Shown one piece after another: positions 1-9,916 of a stretch of 64,000 bases of DNA. Origin of the DNA: Porphyra umbilicalis. Lineage: Eukaryota; Rhodophyta; Bangiophyceae; Bangiales; Bangiaceae. How positions within the stretch are numbered: the first letter of the stretch is position 1; every line of letters begins with the position of its first letter. The translations under genes and the position numbers were made by a program. Where the stretch lies: NCBI GenBank assembly GCA_002049455.2, contig KV919123.1, positions 1 to 64,000 on the forward strand, read 5' to 3'. The notes beneath the pieces are model-generated. The model was not told the DNA's origin, did no database searches, and saw only the letters and a list, made by a program, of their open reading frames with translations.

Positions 1-2
1 GC

Positions 3-1100
3 CTGGAGAAGCGGCTGGAGCGCAGCGACCGCATCCTCGAGCGCACCGTCCGCTACGACATCAGCAATGCGACCCACCGGCTGAACGGGTGCCACATCTC
101 TGCCGTGAAGCAGCAGCTGACGGGAGCGTTGACGGAGGAGGACCTTGACATGGCGGCTGTCGCCCTCTACAACGACAAGGGGCCGTACCAGGGGATACGT
201 CGGGAGGAGTCGGCGATCAAGTGCGACTGTATTTCTTGCTGGAGGTTCCTACGCGTGCATCCTAAGATCAGCACCGAGTCTGCTGAGGAGCACATGAAGC
301 TGGCTGGCTACAAAGTGTCTGGCGAAGTCCTCGTCGTCTCTGACGGTGACAACGACGGCGTCTCCATGACGCCCAACAAGCGCCGCGCGACCGGGGACGT
401 GGACAGGCTCGTCAAGACAAAGGCCGCCAAGGCGGCCTTTCGGTCAGACGTCTCTCTGGAGCGGGAGTCGGCGGCGCACACCGCCGCGCTCAACTCTTTG
501 GCCAAGTCATCGGCGAAGCGCAACGAGCTCGCCAAGCGCAAGCACGCCATCGAGTTTTGGTCTATGCCTCACGTGCGCGACACCGCACAAGGCAAGGCGT
601 TTTGGGAGAAGCAGCTTGACGCCCGCCTGGCCGAGAAAAGCGGCCGCACGGCGGCCGTCAGTCATCTTGACACGGCGGCCAGCACGGTCGCGGCCGCTAC
701 TCTACCTTCGACGGCGGCAGGCGCTCTCAAAAGGGCGGCGGGCACGGCGTCCACGGCTGCGACCTCGCTGAGGGCATCCGAGGCTTCTGAGGAGGCCGCC
801 ATGGAGTGGACTGTGAGCCGGTCGACGTCGACGACGGCCGGCGCTCCAGGGGCGGCCGCCCGCTTCAACTCCATCGCGCACATGACCTGGAGCGTGGAAA
901 ACATGGCGGCGGTGGCTGCGAGAGCGCTCGCGGCGGCGGCGGCGGCGGCGGTGGCGCGCGACCTTGCGTGCGTGACCGTTGTTACTTTGGCCAGCAGGAC
1001 GTACCTACCGATGGTCGTGCTCCCTGTTTCTGAGTGTTCTCTTTGCATTTGTGTGCTGGGATGGAGTCATACAACTCCCTCCTGGGGACTGGTAGCATAG
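3..1100 (+). CDS. 3' part of an unrecognised gene, open at the left edge
   Basis: The reading frame is open from the first bases to a TAG at 1098-1100, so the true start lies outside the window. The first ~130 residues are charged and probably helical (a LEKRLERSDRILERTV stretch), followed by a small Cys pair (CDCISCW). A basic NKRRA patch and an Ala/Lys-rich helical region come next, then a long Ala/Thr/Ser tail. The extreme C-terminus is hydrophobic. A segment near residue 180 (HAIEFWSMPHVRDTAQGKAFWEKQL) resembles the tail of transposon-associated accessory proteins, but no family is recognised. The poly-Ala run at 930-952 comes from a GCG repeat and may be variable. No function is proposed. 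Confidence 0.5.
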   Translation: MEKRLERSDRILERTVRYDISNATHRLNGCHISAVKQQLTGALTEEDLDMAAVALYNDKGPYQGIRREESAIKCDCISCWRFLRVHPKISTESAEEHMKLAGYKVSGEVLVVSDGDNDGVSMTPNKRRATGDVDRLVKTKAAKAAFRSDVSLERESAAHTAALNSLAKSSAKRNELAKRKHAIEFWSMPHVRDTAQGKAFWEKQLDARLAEKSGRTAAVSHLDTAASTVAAATLPSTAAGALKRAAGTASTAATSLRASEASEEAAMEWTVSRSTSTTAGAPGAAARFNSIAHMTWSVENMAAVAARALAAAAAAAVARDLACVTVVTLASRTYLPMVVLPVSECSLCICVLGWSHTTPSWGLVA

Positions 1101-1499
1101 AATAGCAGCTAGGTAGGTACACAAGGTTTTTTTTCCAGCCGTACGGCAGGTTTTTTTTTCCTCGACATGCACTCCCGATGACTTCCCCACCAGGTCAGCC
1201 GTCGTATAATCTTTTCCTTGCCAAGACCTACATTGCCTTGCACAGCAGCGCGCCACAGTACAGTCACAGCGGGTTGGGCCTTCTGGAACAAGATGACCAG
1301 CACGCGGGGAGACCCTCCCGGCCCAGCCGAAGCTCACAAGAAATCAAAGGCACGCAGAAGACAAGGAGGGTGCCTCGGGCTCTCCCTTCGAGGCAATTGT
1401 GTCTTGCACTCAGCCAAGAAGGCTGCCATCGGCAAAAAGAGTAACGGAGACGGGCCCTTGCTCTGCTCTCGAGCGCTCACGAGATTACATAATTGGGAA
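1101..1499. other. Intergenic, no gene seen
   Basis: About 400 bases with several T runs just after the upstream stop (1126-1133, 1151-1159), then mixed sequence. No open frame with recognisable protein content and no RNA gene is evident. Confidence 0.5.
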
Positions 1500-1593
1500 C
1501 AGACAAGTGTTTCTCCTAGCAGACTGACGCTCACAAGTGATGTAGAAGCTCGTTCAGGCGCCGGGATCTCGGAGTTGATGGTGTCACGCTGTA
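1500..1593 (+). repeat. Left half of a ~240 bp dispersed repeat, split by the pogo element
   Basis: Aligns with 9042-9135 (shared CAGACAAGT, GCAGACTGACGCT, TCTCGGA.TTGAT.GTGTCACGCTGTA). The other half resumes at 4504. The break falls exactly at the TA target of the transposon inserted at 1594-4503. No coding content is seen. Confidence 0.85.
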
Positions 1594-1606
1594 TTAAGGG
1601 TGTCGG
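1594..1606 (+). repeat. Left terminal inverted repeat of the pogo-like element
   Basis: TTAAGGGTGTCGG, preceded by TA. It matches the reverse complement of 4491-4503 except at the second base. Confidence 0.88.
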
Positions 1607-2238
1607 AAGAATGGAACACTTCGCACTTTTTTCATTGTATCAAATAGGCAACAGACGATCACCAAGAAAAAAAGATACAGTAAAAAAGCCCGTGAGCTGC
1701 GCTTCAAGTGCCCTCTAGATATCATGCCCTTTATGAGGCTTCTTCTTCTCTCTTTTCTATGACAAACACGCCCCCTCCGAGTCGCCATTTGTGACAGGAT
1801 CGCCGATTGCCTGGAACGAAATTTTACAGCTCTTTGCCATTAGCTACCGTCACACAGATAATAACACCACGTGCACGCCACAACCATCGTTGCCTGTAAC
1901 CGCGCAGCGCGCCGCGTGTGCCTGCCAAGTCCTTCTCTTAGTGCCGCCCTGCTCCCTCTCGCCATGTCGCGACCACCTCCTCTCTCGCCGTCCCGAATAC
2001 TGCCGCCCCTGGCGTGTGGTGCTCTGCATCTCGGAAATGATCGCCCTTCCTATCCAATACGTCAATTGGCTGTCTCTCCTACCACTGCAGGCGAACCCCC
2101 ACCGTGCCCCCCCCTGGTTTCTTTCCAACCGGCACCTCCCGCCAGCCCTTTTTCATCTCGCCCCTCAACTGGCGGTGCTCCCCCACACCACGACCGTTGG
2201 TGGAAAAAGTACGTGCGCAGAGCTATAGGGATTTGATG

Positions 2239-3972
2239 TCACAGTGAAAAAGAGACACAGGCTGCCTGCTCACGTCGCTCGACCGCCCTCTGCTTGGCAA
2301 GGGCGCGCCTCTCGTGGAGGGGGCGCGCCTTCCGACGAATCGAGGCACGAGCGCCGGCCACCGCTCGCAGGCTCACCTCCTCTGCGGCGCTCGCCGCGGC
2401 CGTCCGACGGGTGGCTGCCGCCGCCCGACAAGCAGCACTTGCCTCGGCAGCAGAGACACGCTCAATCTTCTTCTGTGCGGCCGCCGCGGCCGCGACACGC
2501 TTGCACTCGGCCTCCCCCGCCCGCTTGATCTCTCGCTGCCGTAGGACGTTGATGACGGCTTCGCTCGTGACGTGGGCGCCAGCTGCCGTGCACACGGTCC
2601 CGGTATTCGTCACTGTCACGCTCTTGGCCAGCGACTCCCCGCGCAAAAAAAACCGCGCGTGGACATCCGGCCACGGGTCCACCACGTCGGCGTTGGCGGT
2701 CAGCGTGTAGGGGGCACTTACAGAAAAGGTCGCGTCGGTGAATACCGCAGGGTTGACCGGCCACACGCCCGTGCGCACAAAACCGAGTTTGATGTTGGAG
2801 GGGTTCATAACCGAGTTGTATGCCGCGGTGACAAGCTCACAGGCGGTGTACACGGTAAACTTGGACCTGACTCTGGCGGGGTTGTTCACGTAGGCGCTGA
2901 CCAGGCCCTGCCCGCTGCCCTTCATTGGCCCAAACACCGACACGTCCAGCGGCTGCCTGAAGTGAGATGTATGTGCAGGGAGTGCGTGGGCGATGACGTT
3001 GTTTTCCGCCAATCGTAGGAGAACACGTAGCGACAGGTGACTGGCGTGGCCGTCAAAGACAACCATTGTCTTGCCGGTCCGGCGCAGGTCACCTGTCTCT
3101 TCCAGGTAGGAGTTCACCCAGGAGAGCATTATTGGCCCGTCCACCCCCGCAGGGTCCCTGTAGTGAACCTTGGCTCCAGCTGGTGGATAATCTTCGGGGG
3201 TTTGACCGGAGCCGCCCTCCAACTCCCGATACTTGGACTCCTTGCCGGAAAGGACGACGATGGGTCTGTAAGCCCTCCCGCTCGCGGTGACCGCCGCCCC
3301 AACCGTGATGTGGTCACAGTCATTTCCGACAGAGAAGCCCCGCGACAGGGAACGGCCCGCCTCCGTGTCGACCAGCACATTAGATCTGGATGCTGCCAGA
3401 GTGGCGAGGGAAAACCCTGTCTCATCCCAGTTCGAGATGCGCTCAGCCGTGATGTTGTGCGTCGTCACCAGGTGAGCCAAGACCGACAGGTGCTGGGCAA
3501 CGATGGCCTTGGTCGTTGCCTTGGCACGGCAGCTCTCGACGCGGTTCTCCACGCGCAGGTGGAGGTGCCGCCGCTCGCAGAAGCGACGCACCCAGGACTC
3601 GGACGGCCGCCCAGTGGGCCACTTGGCCTTCTCCTCCTCGGACATATCGGAAAAAATATCCGACGCGGCTTGGATGAGGTGGACCTTTGTGAAGTTGAAC
3701 CCCTGCAGCTGAAAGGCCTTGACGGCGTCCGAAAGCTTCTGCTCCTGCTCCGCCGACAAGTTTGTGGGGCGGCCCGTTCGTGCCGCGGGGACAACGGGGG
3801 GGTGCATCGCCCGGTGGATTGACCCGACCGAGGCGCGCACCGCTGAGTCGACGTTGAAGTTGACCTCGTCCATGGCGTTCCTGATGCTCCAGCCGCGTCG
3901 CACGAGCTTCACCGCGTCCAAAACGCGGTCGTACTTGAGCTCACGGAGGGTCACCGCCGACCGCCGCCGCAT
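2239..3972 (-). CDS. pogo/Tigger-type DDE_1 transposase, 577 aa
   Basis: Cut-and-paste transposase. The start is the ATG at 3972; the frame extends upstream only through a proline-rich stretch without ATG. The N-terminus (about 1-60) is a Psq/CENP-B-type helix-turn-helix region, then a second CENP-B-like DNA-binding segment near 100-130 (RPSESWVRRFCERRHL). The catalytic DDE_1 core shows NWDETGF (Asp ~183), VVFDGHASH (Asp ~307) and QPLDVSVFGPMK (Asp ~343), about 35 residues between the last two, so all three acidic residues are present. The C-terminus is Ala/Arg/Lys-rich and helical. The frame is intact from ATG to TGA, so the element could be active, or immobilised only recently. Confidence 0.92.
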   Translation of the reverse strand: MRRRSAVTLRELKYDRVLDAVKLVRRGWSIRNAMDEVNFNVDSAVRASVGSIHRAMHPPVVPAARTGRPTNLSAEQEQKLSDAVKAFQLQGFNFTKVHLIQAASDIFSDMSEEEKAKWPTGRPSESWVRRFCERRHLHLRVENRVESCRAKATTKAIVAQHLSVLAHLVTTHNITAERISNWDETGFSLATLAASRSNVLVDTEAGRSLSRGFSVGNDCDHITVGAAVTASGRAYRPIVVLSGKESKYRELEGGSGQTPEDYPPAGAKVHYRDPAGVDGPIMLSWVNSYLEETGDLRRTGKTMVVFDGHASHLSLRVLLRLAENNVIAHALPAHTSHFRQPLDVSVFGPMKGSGQGLVSAYVNNPARVRSKFTVYTACELVTAAYNSVMNPSNIKLGFVRTGVWPVNPAVFTDATFSVSAPYTLTANADVVDPWPDVHARFFLRGESLAKSVTVTNTGTVCTAAGAHVTSEAVINVLRQREIKRAGEAECKRVAAAAAAQKKIERVSAAEASAACRAAAATRRTAAASAAEEVSLRAVAGARASIRRKARPLHERRALAKQRAVERREQAACVSFSL

Positions 3973-4490
3973 TGGGGGCGAGGGGGCAGGCGGGGAGGGG
4001 GGTGGAAAAAGAAGGGGGGATGGGGAGAAAATGGGGGAGGCCAACAAACTCTGGAGCAGACGCCAAGAGGTGGGGGGGGGTACCTTAGACGACGGAAATG
4101 GTGGCTGTGTAGGCGCTCAGGACGGCTGGTGCGCCTGCGTCGAGGGAAAGCCGGGTCGGTGGCAAGAAAAAGCGCCTGGGCCGACGGGAGATCTGTCTGG
4201 CAAAGCGTGACACGAGATCGTTTCAGAACGATACTGGACTTGGCGGCGGAATCGGGTCATACAACAGATGTCACGCCGTAGCGATACGAAATACCACCGG
4301 GTTCTCACCAGTCGATACACCGCTGAAGAGAGAGAAAGCGTCGCTCTTATAGTGTGTGTTTTTCTCTCTTGTGGCAACTCTGCTTCTGTTTGTTTTTGAT
4401 TAAATTCGTTTAATACAAACGATCAGACGGGCAATCCGGCTGGAATCGAATTATGGCCCGTTCCATTATTTCGACGAGCATTCCAAAGAT

Positions 4491-4503
4491 CCGACACCCT
4501 TGA
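4491..4503 (-). repeat. Right terminal inverted repeat of the pogo-like element
   Basis: CCGACACCCTTGA, followed by TA (4504-4505). Mate of 1594-1606. Confidence 0.88.
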
Positions 4504-4650
4504 TACCCGTGGAAAGAGCTGATGGGGAATACCATTTGACACGCGCCTGACCTCGAAATGAGCACGGCTCACAAGTCTCATGCAACGGCATCGGTGGCGT
4601 CCCCCAGCTGTCTTCGCTCCCGGGTCTTTGCCCGTGGCTCTATCCTCCCT
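4504..4650 (+). repeat. Right half of the ~240 bp repeat split by the pogo element
   Basis: Aligns with 9134-9283 (shared TACCCGTG, TGACCTCGAAATGAGCACGG, CTCATGCAACGG, GGTGGCGTCCCCC, TCCTCCCT). Similarity stops at 4650 and 9283. Non-coding. Confidence 0.85.
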
Positions 4651-5630
4651 GAAAGCATCAAAATCAGAGGTGGCCTTGCTCTCGAGAGGGACAGAAACTA
4701 CACAATTCCCTGGACTTTAGTACAGGGTACTATACACACCCGCACGTTGAAGAATAAGTTGCCTTTTCCAGTGCACGTTGCGGGAGTACTTGACCAAAAC
4801 CGTCCCGGGCGGGCCTTTTTGGGTCCTACGTTGTCCGGCGACGTCCCCAGTTTGTCTCTTGACTATGGAAAGAAGCGCATAGGTCCGCCCGACCATCGCA
4901 CGAGTTTGCTCGAGGTGGCGACGTCTTCATCGTCCGTACGGTCCGCGGGAGCAGATCGTGGTTAAAAAGGTACGTGAGGGCAGGTGCGGTGTTTGCGGGG
5001 TCGTGAGGGCGGGTTGACGGGGGCGGATGTGGTCACGCTCGCGTAAGTTTTTGGGACTTGCCGAAAAGGTGGCTTCAGAGGCCTGAGAGAGCGTTTTCCT
5101 TTCGAACATTCGAATGGGGGGTTGTGTGGTCGCGGATCGCGTGGCTGCTCGAGCGGTTGCGGCCGTTCCCGTTGCCCGTGGTCGACTGGATCGGGGAGGT
5201 GGCGGCCCCCGATGGAGCATGGGCGTTGCAGGGTGTAGGGGCTGGAGGAAGAGCTGCGTGTTTCTTGTGGGTACGTTGATCATGGGGAGCCGGTCGGGGT
5301 GGGAGGGTGCTCGGTGGTGGGGGTGGGGGCGGTGTGGGACGGGAGGCGGCGGGGCTGTTGAGGTGTTGGGCGCCGCGCCGGTGACGCCGCCACCCTCTCA
5401 GCGAGACGGCGACGGCGGGCGGCGGGGGCCAGGCACCGGCGGCGGTGTGGGGGCGCTGTGGTTGTGGTTGACGTGGACCGCACGTCTGCCCGCGCTGCCC
5501 ACCCGCGCTCTGTGCCGCCGTCCCCCCCCGCGCGCGTCGCCACCGCTGCGCTCGTGGACACCTCTTCTATCCCTTCTTTCTCTGTTTTTGTTTTGTTTTT
5601 TCTCCTTCTCGTGCGCATTGCCACCTCTAG
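4651..5630. other. Intergenic or 5' region of the ABCG-like gene
   Basis: No exon is defensible here. A GGTACGTGAG at about 4969 and a GGTACGTTG at about 5272 look like 5' splice donors. TTGCCACCTCTAG at 5618-5630 looks like an acceptor feeding the exon at 5631. An upstream first exon of the transporter gene may therefore lie here, but its protein sequence could not be identified. Confidence 0.3.
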
Positions 5631-7700
5631 GATGACGCGGCGACGCTCCCCCCCCCCGTCCTCACCGCCGCCGGCGTCGACATCACGTTCAACCCCCACT
5701 ATGGGCGGGTCCCCCCCCCCCGGGCGGCGCACCCCCCCCCCCCCTGACCCTCACCTTCACCTCCGTGTGCGTGGGCATCCCCACGTCGCGGGTGCCGGCG
5801 TCCCCGGCCGGGGCGGCCACCCCCCCCCCCCCTCCCCCGGGGAGGACCCCGCGGCTGCCCGCACGAGCCTCCTCTACCGCGTCACGGGGCGCGCCGTCTG
5901 CGGGCGCCTCGCGGCGGTGGTGGAGGTTGACGGCCGCGGCGGCGCGAGCGCGCTGCTGCGCGTGCTGGCGGGCTTCGGGGAGGGGCGGGGGGGGTCGTCT
6001 CGGGCACCGCCGAGTGGACGGGCGTGGGGGGGGGGTGCGCCTCGCCCTCGTGCCCTGGGGGGCGGCGCTCGTCGGGCTGCGCTTTGGGGGGGGGGTGGGG
6101 GGGGGGTGGGGGGGGGGGGCGGCCGCCGCCGCCGCCGCCGCCGCCACCGCCGCCGCCGAGGTTCGCGCGTGGGCGGCCGTGTGGGGGATCCCCCGCGACC
6201 CGCGGGTCGTCGATTGGGCGGTGGGGGCGGCGGGGCTCGGGCAGGGGGGGGGGGGGGGGGGGATGACCGCCGCGGAGGTGGCCGCCCGTTTGGCCATTGC
6301 GCGCGCGCTGGTGTGGCAGCCGTCCGTGTTGCTGCTCGATGTACGTTTGGGGGGTGGGGCGGGATGGGGTGCACGGGGGGGGGGGGTTGTCCTGGGGGTG
6401 GGTGGGACTGCAGGGCGGCGCGGCGTGGCGGCACGCGAGTGGCACACGCGGGCGGTCGTAGATGCGCCGCTGGTGCGGGGCGCAACACATGCTAACGCCT
6501 CTGCTTTCGATGGGCTGCACCCCGCTTCTCCGCTGCTGCCGCGGTGTGCTGCGGCCATGGCATGCCCGCTCCACCTGGTCTTGCGGCGCGTTCCTTGCAG
6601 GAGCCAACGGCGGGCTTGTTCCCCTTTGCCGCCCAAGCCGTCACGGCGACGCTGCGGGTGCTCGCGCGCGGGGGAACCCCCCCCCCCCCCCCAGCGCGCA
6701 CCCCCCCCCCCCACCCCCCCGCCCTCGTGCTCGTCGCGAGCGGCGCCCCCCCCAAAGGCGCCTACGCCCTCTCCGACGACCTGCTGCTCCTGTCGGGCGG
6801 CCGCTCCGTCTATGCGGGCCCCGCGGGGGAGGCGGCGCTCGCCGCCCTCGGGGCGGCGGGCGTGGCGTGCGCGCCCGGGTGGGCTCCGCCCGACGTTTTC
6901 GGCGCCGCCCTCACGCTGCGGGGCACCTGGGGCGGCGACGCTGGCGACGGCGCCGGCGCCGGCACCGACGGCGATGGCGCCGGCGCCGGCGCCGACGGGG
7001 GGGGCGCCGGCGCGGCCGCCGCCGGCTGGGGCGGCCGGGGTGGGGTGCTCGAGGCGGGGGACCCACGCCGCGCAGTGGCGCGGGTGCGGCACCTTGCCGA
7101 GGTGGTGGAGGTGGCGGGCCTCCCGCTGCTGGGCGACGCGGTGCCGCCCGCCGCGGACGAGGAGTGGGGAGGGGGTCGGGCGACGCTGGCAGCCTGGGCG
7201 ACGGCGAACCCCCGTCGTCGACCGGCTTGTGGCAGCCACCGTCCATGCCCCCGTCGGCTGGGACCGTGGCCGCCTCGACCGGGGACGGGGGCACGCCCGC
7301 CGGGTCGCTGCCCGCCGGGGCGCCGCCGCCACCTCCCCCGCCGCCCGCCGCGTGGGCAACGCACTTCGCGGTCCATCTCGGGGTGCACCTGCGGCGGCGC
7401 ACCGTCGACGCGCCCGCGGCGGCGGCCACGGCGCTCGCCTCCGCCGCCGCCACCGGCGCCGCCGTCGGCCTCCTCTTTCGCCCCCCCGCCGGCGCCGCCG
7501 CCGACGCGGCGCTCACTGACGCGCTCCTGTCGGCGCTCGCGCTCGGCGCGGCGGGCGTCGGCGCCGTGGCGGGCCTCGACGGCACCGCCGCGGGCGTGCG
7601 GTCCGCGGCGGGGGCGGCGGGGGTGGCGTCCACCGCCTTTCTGACCGCCCCGCCGACCCGCGGGCGCCCCTGCCACCCGGGCGCGCACGTAGCCGCCGCC
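5631..7700 (+). pseudogene. ABCG-like half-transporter gene, interrupted by homopolymer frameshifts
   Basis: Pieces of an ABCG (White/PDR-type) transporter can be read in order across frames. They are a pre-NBD strand (LTLTFTSVCVGIP); the Walker A region as VDGRGGASALLRVLAG; a signature/Walker B segment AARLAIARALVWQPSVLLLD; across an intron EPTAGL; and SDDLLLLSGGRSVYAGP. A membrane-domain start (WATHFAVHLGVHLRRR) at about 7345 is followed by an Ala/Val/Gly hydrophobic segment. The Walker A Lys is replaced by Gly and the H-loop His is absent (ASGAPP where SIHQPS is usual), so ATP hydrolysis is doubtful. Frame changes fall at long C or G runs (5730s, 5821-5832, 5985-5995, ~7205). The 3' end is not definable: after 7700 the sequence becomes Ala/Arg/Gly low complexity. 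It is either a decaying gene or an intact one with assembly indels. Confidence 0.6.
6341..6600 (+). other. GT-AG intron in the ABCG-like gene, 260 nt
   Basis: The exon ends in ...CTGCTCGAT at 6340 (Leu-Leu-Asp of Walker B). The intron begins GTACGT and ends TTCCTTGCAG, and the next exon starts GAGCCAACG (Glu-Pro-Thr of the D-loop). Splicing restores LLLDEPTAGL across the junction, which is strong support for both sites. Confidence 0.82.
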
Positions 7701-9041
7701 GCGGTGGTGCGGTGGGGGGGGTGGCGGCGGCGGCGGCCGCCGCGGCGGTGCCGGCGCTGGCGCTCGGCGCGGGGGGGGTGCTGGCCGCCGTCGCCCGTGG
7801 CGGGCGTGGCGGGCGTGGCGGCGTGGGCGGCCGCGGCGGCGGTGGCGGCCGACGCGGCCGCGTCGGCAGTGGCGGCGGCGGCGGGCGCGCCGACCGGGGG
7901 TAGCGGGGCGGCGGCGGCGGCGGCCGCCGCTCTGCCGCCTCGGCCACCCGTCGCGTGGCGGCTGCCGGGGTGGTCGGGCGCGGGGGCAGCGCGCCCACCC
8001 GACGGGCGGGCGGCGCCCGAGCCGCCGCGCCCCGCCGCCGCCGCCACCACCGCCGTCGCCGCGGCGTCCGCAGGCGTGTCACAGAGGGCAGTGGCCGCCG
8101 CAACGGCCGCGTCACTGCCCCGCCGCCGCGGCGTCGGCAGTCGCGAGCGACCGCCGCGGCGGTGGCCGGCCGGCGGGCGCCGCCACCGCCGCCCGCGGAG
8201 GGGCGCCGTCAGGCTGCCGCCGCCGGCGGCGCCGCTGGCTTTGCCCCCCCCCCCCCCCCCCGACGGCGTGGCGCCCGGCTGGGGTTGAGGCACGCCTGCC
8301 CCTGCCCCAGCCTCCGGTGGTCGCCGCCCCCGCCGGCGGGGGTCCCCTGTCAACGCTGCTCGTGTGCGCGCGTGGCGGCGGCGGCCTGTGGCGGCCGCCC
8401 CGGCGATGGCCGCCGCCGCAGCGTCGGCACCCCCCCCGCCCCGCGTGGCAGCGGCGGCGGGCACGCGGCGCCCGCCCCGCCGGCCGATCAGGCAGGGGCA
8501 CCCCGGTCGGGTACACCCCGCGCCGCCCCCGGCCCCGAGGCGCCGCGCGTGGGCGCGTGGGCGGTGCGGCAGCGGCGCGCTACCGCCGCCGCGCACGTGC
8601 GGCCGCGCCGCCGACGGCGGACCGGTGGGGGCGCGACGGCGCGGTGGGCGCCGGCGCCGGGCGCCACGCCGACGCGGGGGATGCGAGGCTTGCATCGGGC
8701 GCCACGCACGTGGGAACTCGTGGAGACGTGGTGGGGGGGGGTTCTACGCCCCCCGCGGTCGCCCCGCTGGTCCGCGCCGTCCTCGCGCGTGGTCTGTGCG
8801 GCGGAGATGGCGCAAGGGCGATTGTACGGGGCTCCCACGGTGGCCGCTCTGTGGTGTGGGTGAGAAAGCGGTGGAAACAAGACAAGGAGTCTCTTTTGGT
8901 GTGACGAGACAGTGGCGTAGGTGTAGGTAGCATTGTGTCTGAGCCGCGTTGCCCTCTTGTCCGAGGAGACCCTCAGAAAATGCTCGTGTCGCTCTCGTCT
9001 TTCGTCGTGTGAGTACGGTTTTGTCGTTTCGCAATCAGGTA
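7701..9041. other. G/C-rich low-complexity tract, no defensible gene
   Basis: To about 8700 the DNA is dominated by GCC/CGG runs that keep several frames open as Ala/Arg/Pro strings on both strands. It may hold the end of the transporter membrane domain (an Ala/Val-rich stretch at 7712-7800), but no conserved motif is visible. 8870-9041 is ordinary AT-richer spacer. Confidence 0.35.
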
Positions 9042-9283
9042 CAGACAAGTATTTTTCCTGGCAGACTGACGCTATACAGTGATCTACAAGCGAGTTCAGG
9101 AGCCGGAATCTCGGAATTGATAGTGTCACGCTGTACCCGTGCGAAGAGCGTTTAGGGAATGCTATTGGACACGTGACTGACCTCGAAATGAGCACGGCTC
9201 ACACGAATCTCATGCAACGGGAACGGTGGCGTCCCCCTTGCTTGTTGCGTCCCCGTTCATGGCCCGTGGGCGCTGTCCTCCCT
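9042..9283 (+). repeat. Uninterrupted copy of the ~240 bp repeat (empty pogo site)
   Basis: Left part matches 1500-1593 and right part matches 4504-4650, joined at a single TA (9134-9135). This is the unoccupied equivalent of the pogo insertion site. Similarity ends at TCCTCCCT, immediately at the telomere-like motif. Confidence 0.85.
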
Positions 9284-9295
9284 AACCCTAACCCC
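9280..9295 (+). repeat. Short interstitial telomere-like repeat
   Basis: CCCTAACCCTAACCCC, two and a half TTAGGG-type units, located exactly where similarity between the two repeat copies stops. Confidence 0.7.
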
Positions 9296-9916
9296 TGGCG
9301 CGTGACACAGTTTTCTCAGAGGAGACGCCCTTGAGTTGCACGCCATCCCCATGCTGCAGGGCTGTCGGCGACGCGGGCAGTGCGAGGCGGCTTGGCTCCC
9401 CCGCGGCGGCGGCGGCGGTGGCCAGCCGCCCCGCCAGCCACGCGCCGTAGGCCTGCCCCACCCCGCGCTTCCCCAGCGGCGCCCTCGAGGCGCTCGACGT
9501 CTCCATTTGGCATCTCGGCAGCCGCCGCCTCCCCGGGTTGCTGCCAGCGGCCGCCGCGAACTGGTGGGTGGCGTCGATACGGATCCAAAACAAGCGCCGA
9601 GCCGAGATGGAAGCAACCGACGGCCGACACGGCGCACTCGGCGGCGGTCGCTGGAGCCCGTCCGAGACGAAGCCGACCGGGTCTCGACCCGTATCTGCCG
9701 GGCTGCAGGCACAGTCTTTGCTGTTAAGTCGACTCGTCTGGGCTAGGATGTGACCGGCTCGACGGACGCACTGAGGGGAGCTCAAAGGGGCTCCGCAACA
9801 AAAACCAGAGACGGTTTGGCGAAGCCACTGGCCTGGACGCGGCAGGCAGCCACAGTACCGCAGGTTGCTCCGGTGAGATTGTTTTTTTTTCCACTTGTTG
9901 CTAGTCCACCCCCCGC
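9296..9916. other. No supported gene
   Basis: A minus-strand frame covering 9288-9989 has a moderately protein-like middle (ARRLFWIRIDATHQFAAAAG near 9600), but it overlaps the 3' end of the next gene, has no recognised domain and could be chance in GC-rich DNA. Confidence 0.3.

Larger units (their letters stand above)
1594..4503 (-). mobile_element. pogo/Tigger-like (Tc1/mariner superfamily) DNA transposon, complete
   Basis: A 2,910-bp element bounded by imperfect terminal inverted repeats: TTAAGGGTGTCGG at 1594-1606 and CCGACACCCTTGA at 4491-4503 (12 of 13 match). Subterminal similarity (TGGAA) follows. It is flanked by TA at 1592-1593 and 4504-4505, the expected duplicated target. The paralogous copy at 9042-9283 carries a single TA at 9134-9135 and no insert, so boundaries and target are directly visible. 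It encodes one transposase on the minus strand (ATG at 3972). TIRs, TSD and DDE_1 transposase agree on pogo/Tigger affiliation. Confidence 0.92.

Noticed and set aside
4558-4965. 135-codon plus-strand frame after the pogo element
   Set aside because: Its first part lies inside the dispersed ~240 bp repeat and there is no protein-like feature.
5689-8695. Very long minus-strand frames opposite the ABCG-like gene
   Set aside because: Mirror images of the G/C-run coding strand; the ABCG motifs and the validated splice junction are on the plus strand.
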